From: Myripristis murdjan
Lineage: Eukaryota; Chordata; Actinopteri; Holocentriformes; Holocentridae
Assembly: GCF_902150065.1 (NCBI RefSeq)
Contig: NC_043990.1
Location: 23,318,199 to 23,382,198 of the forward strand
Direction: 5' to 3'
DNA length: 64,000 nucleotides
The notes below the pieces were generated by a model. The model ran no database searches. It was not told where the DNA came from and saw only the letters and a program-made list of their open reading frames with translations. The translations under genes were made by a program, and so were the position numbers. The stretch's first letter is position 1. Each line of letters begins with the position of its first letter. Positions 24,901 through 37,989 of this stretch are shown in pieces.

Positions 24901-27624
24901 TCTATTCAGTAAGTAAATATCTCAACTGTAAGATATAGTAGTGACATAATAGAGATATAGAGAAACCTTCTCTTGTTCTCAGTTTCCATAGTTTCACACA
25001 GTTTCCCTTCATAATTTTAATAGCAACAACTGTGAGCAGGATGCTGTCATCATCTCCATCATCAATGGCTGCACCTCTGTCTACTCTGCAACTGTTATTT
25101 ACTCCATCATCGGCTTCAGGGCCACAGAGAAATACGACAACTGCCTGGGAAAGTGAGTTTATTCTTTGAATTTAAGTGATCACTTACGAGGGACAGTGAA
25201 AATAGAATTCATATCTCCAAATTTGAAAACTATGAAAACTACTGCAGGGCCTGGTGCCCTGTTGGCTTGGTACATGTTGGGGGAATAAAGGTTTTGGGAG
25301 AATAGGGTTTGAACTTTCTGAATAGTTGGTGGTGCTAGAAGAACAGTCTTGAGGTCATCAAATCTGAGAGGGGTTTCCCTCCAGGGGAGTATGAATGTGC
25401 TCATGGCATTTCATGGTAATCTGCCTGATAGACTGTGAGATAATTGACATTTTGGTCTTAGTTTGGCACAAGAGGAATGATGATGGTAACAAAACTGATA
25501 GGGTTCATTCCTTAGGAATCTTGAATACACTGAGAATTACCCGGAAATCCATCCTTTGCATTTAGAGATGTTACTTACAAGTGAAATATCTGGCCTGATG
25601 ATGGCACTAGAGAAAAGTCATATCACCACAATTCAGGGGAATCTTCCTTTCAGGAGTGTAAATGTACCTATGTACATCTACACTCATGAAAGGATATAGA
25701 GCATGGCAATCCACTAATTATATTTTATGCTATGATTGTGCTAATCTGACATTTTGATCTGAGCTTGGCGCCACAGGAATTGTAATGAGGTCGCCATAAT
25801 TGATGGGGTTCATCCTCTGAGAAGCGTGAACATGCGCACCAAATTCCATGGCAATCTGCTCAATATATTTTGAGAATAGTTCCCTTGGAGTAAAGTGTTG
25901 GACAGATATATGTACATATGGCTGGACAGACATGCTGACATGATCATCCTCAGGCCCCCTTGCAGGGCATAAATGCCACACATCTAAATGCAAAGAAGCC
26001 TCTCACCACTAAACAGAGGGTAATGAAGCTGAGGCCTCAATCATGATTGTCTGAGCTCAGGGTGATCTGAACTCCATGTCCATTCCATTTTGCAGCAACA
26101 TCTTGCAGCTGATGAATGCCTTCAACTACCCTGAAGGTACCATTACAGAAAGCAACTACAAAGATGTTCTGGCCTCCCTCAACCACACAAATCCAGCAAT
26201 CATTCAAGGACTGGATATCGAGAATTGCAACATGCAAGATTTCCTCAGTCAGGTCTGTGTGCTAAAATATAGACATGGACCGCTCTTGTTGATTCAACGA
26301 AAGATGATTAATTTACCCAGTTTTAGTCTCACTGATCACCTCTCAGATCTTCAGAGGAAAGAGAGATATCACACTGCATACAACAGCAACAGGCTGTTCA
26401 AAGAGAAAAACACTGAAATATTTTGTGTATTCCCATTCAGGGTGTAGAGGGGACAGGGTTGGCCTTCATTGTGTTCACAGAGGCCATCACCAAAATGCCC
26501 GTGTCTCCCATCTGGGCTGTCCTCTTCTTCATCATGCTATTCTGTTTGGGTCTCTCGACTATGTTTGGCAACATCGAGGGAGTAGTGGTTCCCCTACAGG
26601 ACCTCAACATTCTGCCCAAAAAATGGCCCAAAGAAATTTTCACAGGTAATATATTTGACTTGGCTTGGTTTGGTGGCAAAAATTGAACCAGAGATGCCAG
26701 TGTTGCCATTTTGCATGTATGTTTTGTTTCTTTTCAGGTCTCACATGCTTAGTCTCTTTTGCCCTCGGACTCATATTTGCCCTGCGCTCCGGAAACTACT
26801 GGCTGGCTCTTTTTGATGGCTTTGCTGGCTCCATCCCGCTCCTGATCATTGCATTCTTTGAAATGATCAGTGTTATCTACATCTATGGTGTAGATAGGTG
26901 AGTCCAGCTATATGGAGCTATTAAAGAAACACTCATGCCTCATTAAACTAATAAACAACCAAGATCACGTTTCCAGTCAGTTTTATGGGCATTATCGCAA
27001 GAAAGCCTGATACAGCCCAGCTGACATCAAGTATCCCTCTCACTACTCCCCCAACAGGTTCAATGAAGACATTGAGTTCATGATTGGCCACAAGCCAAAC
27101 CTTTTCTGGCAGGTGACATGGAGGGTGGTCAGCCCACTCATCATGGCTGTCATCTTTGTTTTCTACTTTGTAACCCAAATCTCCAAGAATCTCACCTACC
27201 TTGTCTGGGACCAGGAAGCGGTGAGTGCACTTATCAAATGGTTTTTAAATGCAAGCTTCAATTTCAGAAATGTTTTCATGTCTTTTCCCTTAAACGAATG
27301 CCTTGATGATGGTGGTCCTTTCCTTAGCAAACAAATCTGAGATAATGTAATACTTGCTCAAAACCTTGTGTGCATCACAAATTTTCTGCTGACCCTGCGG
27401 GTTTCTTGACTCCATAGCCGGAGTTCCCCACGCTGGCCGAGCGTCCTTATCCTGCCTGGATCAATGTTATCATCTTCATCCTGGCTGGAGTTCCCTGTCT
27501 TGCTATCCCAGGAGCTGCACTCTTCAAACTCATCCAGAACAAATGCTGCAAAAAGGACCAGAGGCAGGACACTGTTGAAACAGTTGATCGCAAAATACAA
27601 ATGATTGAAAATGGAAAGGCCTAA
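21980..27624 (+). CDS. slc6a19: Sodium-dependent neutral amino acid transporter B0AT1-like, paralogue 2
   Basis: Coding exons: 21980-22178, 22932-23072, 23182-23319, 23576-23757, 24223-24333, 24796-24908, 25024-25152, 26096-26252, 26441-26645, 26738-26897, 27058-27220, 27418-27624; 634 codons plus stop with GT/AG borders throughout. It starts [16 protein letters not shown] and keeps the [14 protein letters not shown] lead into TM1, the TM1 motif [17 protein letters not shown]6 [11 protein letters not shown] (274-284) and Asn309 in TM7, so the Na1, Na2 and substrate positions look functional; Tyr276 replaces the Phe of paralogue 1. Exon 8, encoding part of the loop between TM7 and TM8, is two codons shorter than in paralogue 1. 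Exon 1 and the first 50 bp of intron 1 are close to paralogue 1. The compact gene (5.6 kb) has the shortest introns of the array. Confidence 0.95.
25400..25975. repeat. Fish dispersed repeat, two imperfect units
   Basis: Intron 7 of slc6a19 paralogue 2 contains two related segments about 300 bp apart, each with GACATTTTG followed by TTTGGCAC or CTTGGCGCC and then GGGTTCATTC or GGGTTCATCC (25448-25510 and 25748-25815), plus CATGGCAATC at 25703 and 25848. I recognise this as a type of dispersed fish repeat (TGGCACTAGAGAAAAGTCA is its typical phrase) but cannot name the family. Confidence 0.5.
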
Positions 27625-28123
27625 ATATCTTTTTTGTGTGTGTGTATACTTCATATTACTGGAAAGATGAACAAACATGGACTCTTTTTTTGTTGTTGTT
27701 GTTTCCATTTTCTGCTTATTGCAATTTTCCTCTTCATGCCTTGCACATGCAAAGAACAACACAGACTGTAAAATTCAGACTACATAAATCAAAGCTGTTA
27801 TCAATGTATAACATCTGTGGAGAGTGTTTTATATAAAATATGTAGCTTTGTTTCAGGGGAGAAAAAAGTAGTAGTTTGCTACTGTGTCAGTAGTATGTAT
27901 AATGATTGATTTATTTTATTTTTTTGTAAATAATCTCTCACATTAAACATATTAGGAGTTGTTTTTTAAACAGAAGAAATTCATGTTGATTATACTCAAA
28001 GCCTTAGTTTACTTTCTGAGACTCGAATTTTTTTTTTTTTTTTTTTTAAATATTTATAGTGTTTTTATCTTATTGTGCATGAATCCACTGTTTACATACT
28101 ATGGTCCTACACCCAGTTGTTGA

Positions 28124-28178
<55 letters not shown>

Positions 28179-28209
28179 TCTCTCTCTCCCTCTCTTTCTC
28201 TCTCTCTAT

Positions 28210-28264
<55 letters not shown>

Positions 28265-29450
28265 ACATACACACACATGCGCACAACAATACAGACTACT
28301 CTGTCATAAACCGGTGTGGTTAAGACAGGTTATGCTGAGAGTCCTTGTGTTAATGATCATCTCACACGAGTTCAAAATAAACAACTTTGTTCCAAAATGA
28401 AAAGCACACTCTGTTGAAAAATGGAAAGAAAAAAACATGACTGTTTTAAGCTGGTATGAAAATGAAACATTTGATAGGCTAATCAGCACTTTTAAGACTT
28501 TTGTTCAGTTTCAGCAATGAAACGGTGCAATCTTATAAATAATTTCAGAATCACAACTGTGAGCTTGGCTTGGTTATATCTTTGCCTCATTGTATGTATA
28601 TGATGTGTATATAATATGTATATTACTGTAAGCATACGTTTGATTTCAGTCAGACAGACCATTGTAAACATGATTAATAAATGCAGATACTTTATATTTT
28701 GGTGTCAAGACTATGAGACAAGTTTTCACTCAATAAAAAGCATAATTAAAAGCAAAAACAGGCAGGGATCTATGCAAATCCCACCATGGGAATCTGTGAA
28801 GGGCCAGATAGCACAGGTGGATGCTGGGAGGCAGGTGTGTGAGTTGCATGGGTGGCAGCAGCAACAGCAGCAGCATGACAGGCAGCAGCAGAGAATGAGG
28901 GCAGGTGAGTTTGATCATTTAAACACAAAGCGGCTGGTGAAGGCAATATGAAGCTCAGCTGACACATCAGCTGATCCAGAGCTAATCCACAGGCCTTGCT
29001 TAATTTATTTCACTTTAATATTTCCAGTTGTTATTCATGCATACCTTTCGGCTAACCTAGTACCATACCTTCCTATGTAGTTCTGTTTTGCTCACTGACT
29101 ACTTATAGAAGCAAATTAGCTTCACCAAGAATTTAGTGTAAACATTTCTGCAAAGCGTTCAATGTCCAGCCTGTTATGCAGGACAGAGACGACTGGAAGC
29201 CTTTCCTGTTTAATGGTTGCTGAATGGTAGCGAAAAGACGAAAGTACACAAGGGGCATGGGTTAAGCAGGAGTGCAACAGATAATAAAAGATCATAAACG
29301 TGTTCCAGCTTTGCCACTGACCGGACAAAGAGGCAACAAACTACATTAATCTGCTCTTCCACCGACACTATTACTGTGTCAAAACCTTTGCCTCGCAAGT
29401 GCAGTACGGTGTCGTGTCTCTGCCTCTGTGTAGATGTGGAATGACACACG
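27625..29450. other. 3' UTR of paralogue 2 and spacer before paralogue 3
   Basis: Candidate poly(A) signals are ATTAAA at 27942 and AATAAA at 28377. A long (TC)n to (CA)n compound microsatellite occupies about 28127-28280. A CAG-rich stretch at 28850-28900 ends in a good splice-donor sequence (GCAG/GTGAGT at 28904), which could mark a non-coding first exon of the next gene; this is a guess. No other gene is visible. Confidence 0.45.
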
Positions 29451-32400
29451 ATGAGATTGGTTCTTCCTAACCCGGGACTGGATGACCGAATCCCCTCCTA
29501 TGAGCGCCTGGAGGAGCTGGAGAAGGAGGAGGCCGATGGCAGACCCAAGTGGGACAACAAAGCCCAGTACATCCTCACCTGTGTGGGCTTCTGCATCGGG
29601 CTTGGCAACGTGTGGCGCTTCCCTTACTTGTGTCAGAGTCATGGAGGAGGTAAGCTGGGATGAAAGAATAAAAGGACAAGAGTGCCAGTTCCTAAAGGAT
29701 TGTTTGAAATCCCTGTCAAACTCTAGTGTATGCATGTTCACTAAAACTACTGTTTAACTCTATTATAGTCATTATAGTCAAAATTTGTCCATTAATGCCA
29801 ACTGTGCAGGTGGTTTATTAGCAGTTTTTGAGTGAAATACACTGGTTTGAGACACACTGAACAAATGAATTAACACAACACTTTTCATGAGACATTCAAA
29901 ACTACACAGGGTGAATAAATTATTAAAGAAAAAAACATAGAGCCATTGGATCAAGTTCCCTCATACACCACCTTCCAATGGAAGAACTCATTTTAGCCTA
30001 TCTTGGCAGCTGTAAACACAACAGATCAGACTGCAAATGCATTGAAAAACCAAATTAGGTGGCTCCCCTAGTTTGCAAACACTCTATCAGATTTTCTCTC
30101 TATATACACCACCACAGCACACTTTATTTTTCCCCTTTAAATCCATAGCATGATTGAATGATTGAATGGCACCTTATGTCTGCCTATTTGACCAATGCCC
30201 AGGGCTGAACCTGATTCATAGACATGGAGTGGTATGAAATCAGTTTTAGGTTATATTAATGGTAAACAGCGAGTGAGGTCTGTCTATGTAATGGCTAACA
30301 TCCCTTTTATAAGAGCCAAACCTATGGTCAACCAAATATTTGCTTAGGCACAAAGTTGGGTCGAAGTAACATTAATACTACCTAGTTTTCTGCTCATCAT
30401 GTCATGTTACGTAGGCTAGGAAATACTTTTTTTTTTTTATTATTATTATTATAATCTGGATTGTAGAGACAGGTTACTTATTACCATTTGTCAGTACTGC
30501 CATGAGTAGAGACTCTCCTTTGACTGCTTTTGAATATGTTAACTGTGTTGTACATGAACATGGGCCAAGTGCTACAAGATTATCATACCAGCTTACCCAA
30601 ACTGTTTAACAGAATTATTTGTGTCCTGCCACAGTGTTATGCCAGTGGAACACACTATGTTATTGCTTTCATTGGAAAAACTTCAATAACATAAAGTCAA
30701 ATTACCTGGTCCCAGAATGCCCATGGTAGAGTGGGAGCTGACAGCACACAAGTGACTGTGGCTGCTGCACCTTGTTTACTTGGTCTGAGGGTGCATCCCT
30801 TTACCTTAGCGGCAGCAATATCATATAGTAAAGCCAGGATTATTTGCTTGGAGGAATACAGCAGCCTAGTAATGGTATGCTCACAGATTATAGGCTATAT
30901 TTTTATTGTGAAATTTTTATACTCTATATTTACTTGAAAACCTTTTTTTTAAAGATGCAGAATTAATCCTAAATTCCACAAAAGATCTACAGACTTCTGT
31001 CGATCTTTACTTCACTATAACCTAAAACTGACTCACCTAGACACAATAGCCAGTGCAATTCTACTGACAAAGGCAGATTCAGACAAGCTTTGCGAGTGTG
31101 ATTCGGTATAATCTTTGACATATAGCAATAAAACACTATGCCCCTGTACTTTAAAAAGACTCAGCATGATTAAGCCCTGTGATTATCAGACACTGACTTT
31201 GCCATTTTTGTAATGGACTCTGATTTTTATGATGATAGAAGGAAACAAACCAGGGTTGCAAATTTCCCTAAATGGTAGTTGAACACCTTATCAATAATAA
31301 ATCATAAATAATTAACAAGACAGATAATGAATGTCTCTTTCACAGTCAAGTTTTATTTTTTAACATTTAAGTGTGAAATATTAATTTATTAATTCGTGAA
31401 CCACAAACAAGTTCAACAAACAGAATAATATTTCCCACTGACTACTTGTTCCTCTCTGAACTGCAAACAAAGGTGAAGTACTCCCTCTTGTGGTATAAAA
31501 ACACGTGAGCATCAGAGAATTACATTGTTCGGTTCATGGGTTTTTTGGTTAAATTCTTAACAGCACAGAATTGATAAATTAACAATTATTATAATCATTA
31601 GCATGTGACATATGACTATTAATTTAACCACTTACCCAAATTGCTGACATGCATACAGAATCACTTGTAGTTTTGTTGAGCTAATTTTTTGATGTGCTTC
31701 TATACAAAACATTTCACTACTGGACATCCACAAGGAAAACAGAGCCTGCATATGAAGTTCAAATTACAGATTACTCATTATCAACTGGAACACAATGGTC
31801 CTGGTGTCCTTGACTTGTGGGTATGTGATGTCATATCACACCTTGTACCTGAAAGTTAATATAGCCACTGTGAAACCTGATGTGCTGACGACAGTTTTGT
31901 CGGTGCTGATGACGTGATCGTCTGTGTTAATTCAACTATTTAGTTTAATTTAGTTTAGCTCGAGAATCATTGTGGCCATTGATCATGTCTGCTTTTTCCA
32001 GGTGCTTTTATGATCCCATACCTTATCCTGCTGGTCCTGGAAGGAACTCCTCTCCTCCTGTTGGAATTTGCCATTGGCCAGCGCCTCAGGACAGGCAGTG
32101 TAGGAGTGTGGCGGGCCATCAGCCCGTACCTGACTGGTGTTGGTGAGCAGCCAACAAGGCTCTAGAGTGCCTTGTCAAAAACCAATAAGGAAACTACCGT
32201 ATGCTGCCATGGGAACACAAAGGCATTATTTTATATTGTTAAACGCCTCAGTTTTGGAGGAATATCATGCAGCCACTGAGTTTCATATTACAGTTTCATC
32301 AATATGCTCTTGCACTCAGGCATAGCCTCCTTGCTGGTATCCTTCCTGATCGGACTGTACTACAATGCCATCATTGCCTGGGTCATGTGGTATCTCTTCA

Positions 32401-32464
32401 ACTCGTTCCAAGACCCACTGCCTTGGACCCAGTGTCCACTCAATGAGAATAAGACAGGTATTTG

Positions 32465-32502
<38 letters not shown>

Positions 32503-33485
32503 AGTCAACTTACTTGCATCTTTGTTCTTTGTTGCCCCCCACAGGCTATGTGGCAGAGTGCGAGCTGAGCACCACTGTGGATTACTTTTTCTACCGAGTT
32601 ACTCTGAACAGCTCTACCAGTATATCTGACTCTGGTGGAATCCACTGGCCAGTGGTGCTTTGTCTGTTAACTGCCTGGTCAGTCCTGTGTGTCTGCTGCA
32701 TCAGGGGGATAAACACTTCTGGAAAGGTCAGTTCAACTCTTAGTCAGTCCCCCATGTATGATAAAGTTGCACAGGCACATGCTATCATTTCCAGTTTTTC
32801 AAAACCTTTCTGGTGGGATTTTAGTAATCAGATTGGACTGAATCTGACAATTGGGTTTTTCAAAAACTGGCAAATGAAACTCTGGCCATTTTGGGAACTG
32901 AACTGGGTAATCCAATCCTAACTTCAGTGAAGTATAAATGTTTTGTATGTGTTTTTCACAATTTATAAGTAGAAAATGCAAAAATTGAACGACTTCATGT
33001 AGGAATAGGAATGGGAATACATCGTAGGATGTGGAGGAAATACATCCTATAAATACTGAATATAAATTATTGACAGTATTTAATGTTTACATTTTATGGA
33101 ATGTCTGTGACCATCAGTGAAAAGTGCTTTAGTGAACCATCATTTTAAAAGATCTTCAAATAATGAATGTAAATAACTTGGGGTTTGGATTTTGCTGTTT
33201 GATGAATCTTTGAATTTCATGTTTCAAGTTTTTTGAAAGAAGAAATGATTTCCTAAACTTGTTCAAATAAGAAAATCTAAGTAACTCACAGTCTTTTGCC
33301 TTTTTAGATCTTGTTCACTCATCTTTTTGACTTAACATGCCACATTACTTGACCACAGATGGAGATGTTTGGTCTGGCATCTTTTGATGTAAAGGTATCC
33401 AGATCAGAATGACCCAATCTGATTCATTTCTGAGAAATGGACATCAGAAAGATCAGTCTGATCCTGGATTGAAAAAAAGCAAATG

Positions 33486-33516
<31 letters not shown>

Positions 33517-36500
33517 AGAAAATTGTTGCTATTCTGTAATAAAATTATGAAAATGGAGCCCAGATGGCCAATAACTGTCTGGTTCCCTGTGTTTTTTTGT
33601 TTTGTTTTTTTTTGTCATGACCTCAGGCAGTGTACATCACATCTACCCTGCCTTACATAGTGCTGACAATCTTCCTGATCAGGGGGCTGACTCTTAAAGG
33701 CGCCTTTAGTGGAATCCAGTTTCTCTTCACACCTGATGTAAGTTTCAAACCTCCTTACAAAGAAAGTGGCTTATTTGTTATATGTACTAAGATACTAATT
33801 CCCATGCCTCACACCTTGTCTTCCTAGGTGGATGAGTTGAAGAACCCAACAACTTGGCTGAATGCGGGTGCCCAGGTTTTCTACGCCTTTGGTTTGGCGT
33901 GGGGAGGACTCATCTCTTTCTCAAGCTACAACCCTGTCCAGTAAGAGCCTGACAGTCCAAAGCACTGTGATGTTTTATCGTCATGCAACAGCTAAAGTCT
34001 GATTTGGTTCAGTGAATTCAGACCGCGACGTCATGGCTTTTTTCTACTTGTTTTCCCCAGCAACAATTGCAAGCAAGACGCCTTGATTCTGTCTGTGGTT
34101 ACGGGCTTCACCTCAATATATGCTGCCATGGTCATCTACTCCGTCATTGGGTTCAGGGCCACAGAGAAATTTGACAGCTGTATCAGTGGGTGAGTTAGAA
34201 CAAAATCTCATATTGTTATAGTATGTGGGTCTCAGGTATATTGATCATTTTAAGGTTCTGACAGAGTTCAAGGATCTCAGGCAGTGGAAATAGACTATTA
34301 CATATGGATTAGAAACTGCACTTTAGTGATGACTCATAATCTTATAAGACCCTGATTTCTTTTTTTCTTTTTTTCTGTTAATCAGTATCACAACATTTTG
34401 CCCCCAGAAACATCATGACATTAATAAATGCATTTGGTCTTGCTGAAGACAACATCACTACAAGCAATTATGAGTCAAGCTTGAACCATCTCAACAGCTC
34501 CTACCCAGAAATTGTTTTTGGATTGAATATCAAACACTGTGACATGCATACACTTCTCAGTCAGGTAAACACTGTTTACCAATGTTCAGCGCTGAATTAA
34601 TCACATAACTTGACATTCTTATTTTCTGTTACCATGTGAATTGTAACCATGACATGCGTTTGTCCAGGGTGTGGAGGGGACAGGCTTGGCTTTTATTGTC
34701 TTTACAGAAGCCATCATGAAGATGCCTATTTCTCCCGTCTGGGCCATTCTCTTTTTCATCATGCTTCTCTGCCTGGGGCTTTCAACCATGTTTGGCACCA
34801 TCGAAGGAGTTGTTGTTCCCTTAAGAGACCTGAATATTTTTCCTAGAAAATGGCCCCAAGAAGTCTTGACTGGTGATCCTGTTTTAAAAATCATCCCAAT
34901 GTACAAATCAGCATTCAAATGCCCATCACATATTCTTGATTACGTCTTGATTATGCCATATTTTTTCTTGTTTCTCTTTTAATGAGTTTCCCTGTCTTTC
35001 TTACATGTACATTTCAGGTACAACATGCATTGTTGCCTTCATCATCACCCTCCTGTTTGCACAGCAGTCAGGGAATTACTGGCTGACTCTGTTTGACAAC
35101 TATGCTGGCTCTGTTCCACTTTTAACTATTGGCTTTACTGAGATGATAGCTGTTGTTTACATCTATGGCATAGACAGGTTAGTGATTCTGCATCACTATG
35201 GCCTCCAGTTATTGCATTACATTTCCATATGCTGCAACCTGCTGCAAAATTACTATATCAGCATCCACATATTTACTGACTGACTACAAAAGAAAAAGTA
35301 CATGCTGTTGTGTATGTTTTCTCAGATGGCCCCAACCTATTTGAGGATATTGAGCAGAATTTTAGAGATAGCGCCCTGTTTTTAAGGCCTGTGTGACAGG
35401 GCTCCTGTTACATTTCTTTACTGAAAACTCTATGTCATTGTTCAGCACTAATGAAAACACTCTTGTGTGCCAGGTTCAATAAAGACTTGGAGTTCATGAT
35501 AGGACATAAGCCCTCTATCTACTGGCAGGCTACATGGAGATTCATCAGTCCTTTAATCATCCTGGTTATCCTAGTCTTCTACCTGGTTACCCAGTTCCAA
35601 GAGGAGCTCACCTACTTAGTCTGGGATCCCAGCTCTGTAAGCACACTCACTCATGAATAAAATGTTTGGTTGTTAACATCTGGATATACTGTATGAGGAA
35701 TCATCTCAGCCCACTGTTTCATCTTTGCTCGCTAATGCTTTTCTCTGATGCTTTTGATTACTTTTTTTTTTTTTTTTTTTTTGCAAAATAAACATTTTTA
35801 GATTAAATGGTGTTCCTCTGCAATACAGTATGTAGTAAGTACAGTTTTGTTATCTCAGTTTATTTAGGATAGGTCTAAAACTGTCAAAAAAGGTATATTA
35901 ATATGAATACCAGTGCTCTATTTATGCACACTTTATTTAATTCTCCAGTCACAAAAGCAGGGTCTGTGGATGAGTTTCAAAATACTAAATAAATCAGGGT
36001 CTTTGATGCAATAGCATTTGTTAAGACTAAAATAATTTGCTAGTAAACACAGAGCACCATGGAGAAATGGTACAGCTCCACTCAACCCTGGAGAGACCTT
36101 CTGGCTTCATACCCCTCTACTAAGTCTTAATGTCTGAATACTCTGCAGTTACTAACAAAATTCTGTAAGGCATTGTGCCATCTACATGCTCACTAGATAT
36201 TCTGGCTACAAGTTTTTTCAAAAAAAGGTTTTTAGCTCTTTGCCAGTGGATTTATTGCATATTGTAAATGGGTCACTACTTTCAGGAATCTTTTCAACAT
36301 CACTGAAAACCTCAGTTGGATGCTTCAATGCAAAATAACAACAAGCCCAGGTTTAAACATCAGTAAAATTATCTGTACTTTTATTTATCAATTTTATATG
36401 TTTATCTTTTAAATCGTTTTATTTTTCATTTATTTTTTTCTATATCTTTTGCCCATAAAGCGCTTTGAATACACTCTGTGTATGATAAGGTACCATAGAA

Positions 36501-37989
36501 ATGACCTTTCACAAAGGTCACAAAGTGTACAAACAGCAAGTAAGACAAATGCAATGAGAGTAGTCAGAGACAGTAACCTCCAACACCCTTCACAATATCC
36601 ACAACAACATAACACATCTCTCTGTGATTCTTTGATCCAGCAAAATGTGAATTTTGACCTTTGGGCAACATTGACCATGACCTTTGACCTGGATACTGAC
36701 CAATTTAATCAGCCATGCGCTCATGAAATTTCATCCAAATCCATTAGTTTTTGATTTTTCTGTCTAACAGACAAACAGATAACAGAAAATAAAGAAACAA
36801 TGGGGCCAAAACATAACCTCCATCCATCTTTGGTGGCGTGTGTGTGTAAGTGTGCATAAAACCAAAAAGAGGTGATGTGGGACTTTTTGGTGGACTTGGT
36901 CAGAAGCCTTGCAGCAGCATTTTGGACTAATTGTTAACGGCAAAAGTCAAGTGCTATAATCTATAGTCTTGTCTAATTATCTCCAATATAGGTTGTGACA
37001 CAAAAGACCTGAGACTGGCAATGTTATGTAACTGAAAATAACAAGATTAGGTCAGTGACTTGAAACTGTTGATCAAAAGATAGAGCTTGGTCAAAGACAA
37101 CACCTAGATTGCCTCAGGTTAGACTGTACAAAAGGACAGAAGGGAATTTAAATACTGATTAATTTTGGGAGCAGCACTGTCAGGAATAAAAGAGTTTAAA
37201 CATTAATGCAGAGTGGAAAATTTAGCATTTTTTTCTGAACTAAATGATCCGTACAGCTGTAAATCATCCACATAGCAGTGATAAGACACATCTACGAAGC
37301 TGATTATAAGCCGTCTTTAGTGAATAGAAATATATATAAAGCAAACAAAATAGGATCCAAAACAGACCCTTGAGGCACACCTCAGGATAAAGCAGATGTG
37401 GACATTACAGCTGATCAGCTAACAGAGAGAAACTATTTGTCAGATATGCAGAAAACCACTCCAGAGCTAGAGAACTAGAACAGAAGTAGAACAGAGCATT
37501 CAGCTGTGTCAGCAGCGATTAAGATGTCACTGAAGACTGGCCAGCTCACTGGAATGAAGCTGATGCAAACTAGGCCGGATCTTATCAAAAGTACTGTGTG
37601 TGTCCAAGATAGCTGTGAGCTGCTTAACAACAACTTTTTCTAAATTTTATAAATAAAGGGTAGCTTGACAGATGGTGCATTTTTAAGGAAGACAAATGTA
37701 AAAGACAAATCAGTTATGGTATAACCCTATTGTGTGTGGGAGCCATATCAACTACATAATAGTCTACTTCATTGTGGATAACCCTTGCAAGTCAAATGCA
37801 CTAATTATAATTTTTCCTGGTTTGCAGGAGACCTTCCCGTCTTTGGCAGTAGTACCATACCCCTCATGGATCAGCGCGGTCATCTTTATTTTGGCAGGGA
37901 TCCCCACTCTGGCAATGCCTGTGTATGCATTATGTAGGCTGGTCTTTGTTCGCTGTTTATCCAGAGGCAAAACAAGCCAAATTATGTAA
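29451..37989 (+). CDS. slc6a19: B0AT1-like transporter, divergent paralogue 3 with altered Na1 and substrate sites
   Basis: Coding exons: 29451-29649, 32002-32142, 32320-32457, 32545-32726, 33627-33737, 33828-33940, 34061-34189, 34408-34564, 34668-34872, 35018-35177, 35474-35636, 37828-37989; 619 codons plus stop with all splice borders intact. It starts [16 protein letters not shown] and has TM1 [15 protein letters not shown], so it belongs with SLC6A19. TM6 reads [11 protein letters not shown]: residues 277, 279 and 282 are Ala, Gly and Trp where the other two copies have Ser, Ser and Phe. TM7 reads SVVTGFTS, with Thr309 for Asn. By alignment to LeuT these equal T254, S256, F259 and N286, sodium-1 and substrate ligands. 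The cytoplasmic tail is the shortest of the five (ends GKTSQIM). An in-frame TGA lies just upstream of the ATG. Transport with changed ion coupling or substrate is inferred, not shown. Confidence 0.93.
36590..36785. repeat. Fish dispersed repeat fragment
   Basis: Intron 11 of paralogue 3 includes TGACCATGACCTTTGACCTG followed by AAATTTCATCCAAATCCATT, phrases recurrent in fish interspersed repeats. A similar phrase appears at 54525-54560 in the last transporter gene. The family is not assigned. Confidence 0.4.
36840..37660 (-). mobile_element. L2/Rex-like LINE fragment, reverse transcriptase C-terminal part
   Basis: On the minus strand the sequence around 37385-37345 reads [16 protein letters not shown], the hallmark block of non-LTR reverse transcriptases, and further on a [10 protein letters not shown]-like catalytic motif near 37260. 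Sequence to about 36860 resembles the thumb region ([23 protein letters not shown]) but is broken by stops. It is 5' truncated, old and lies in intron 11 of slc6a19 paralogue 3, antisense to it. Confidence 0.65.
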
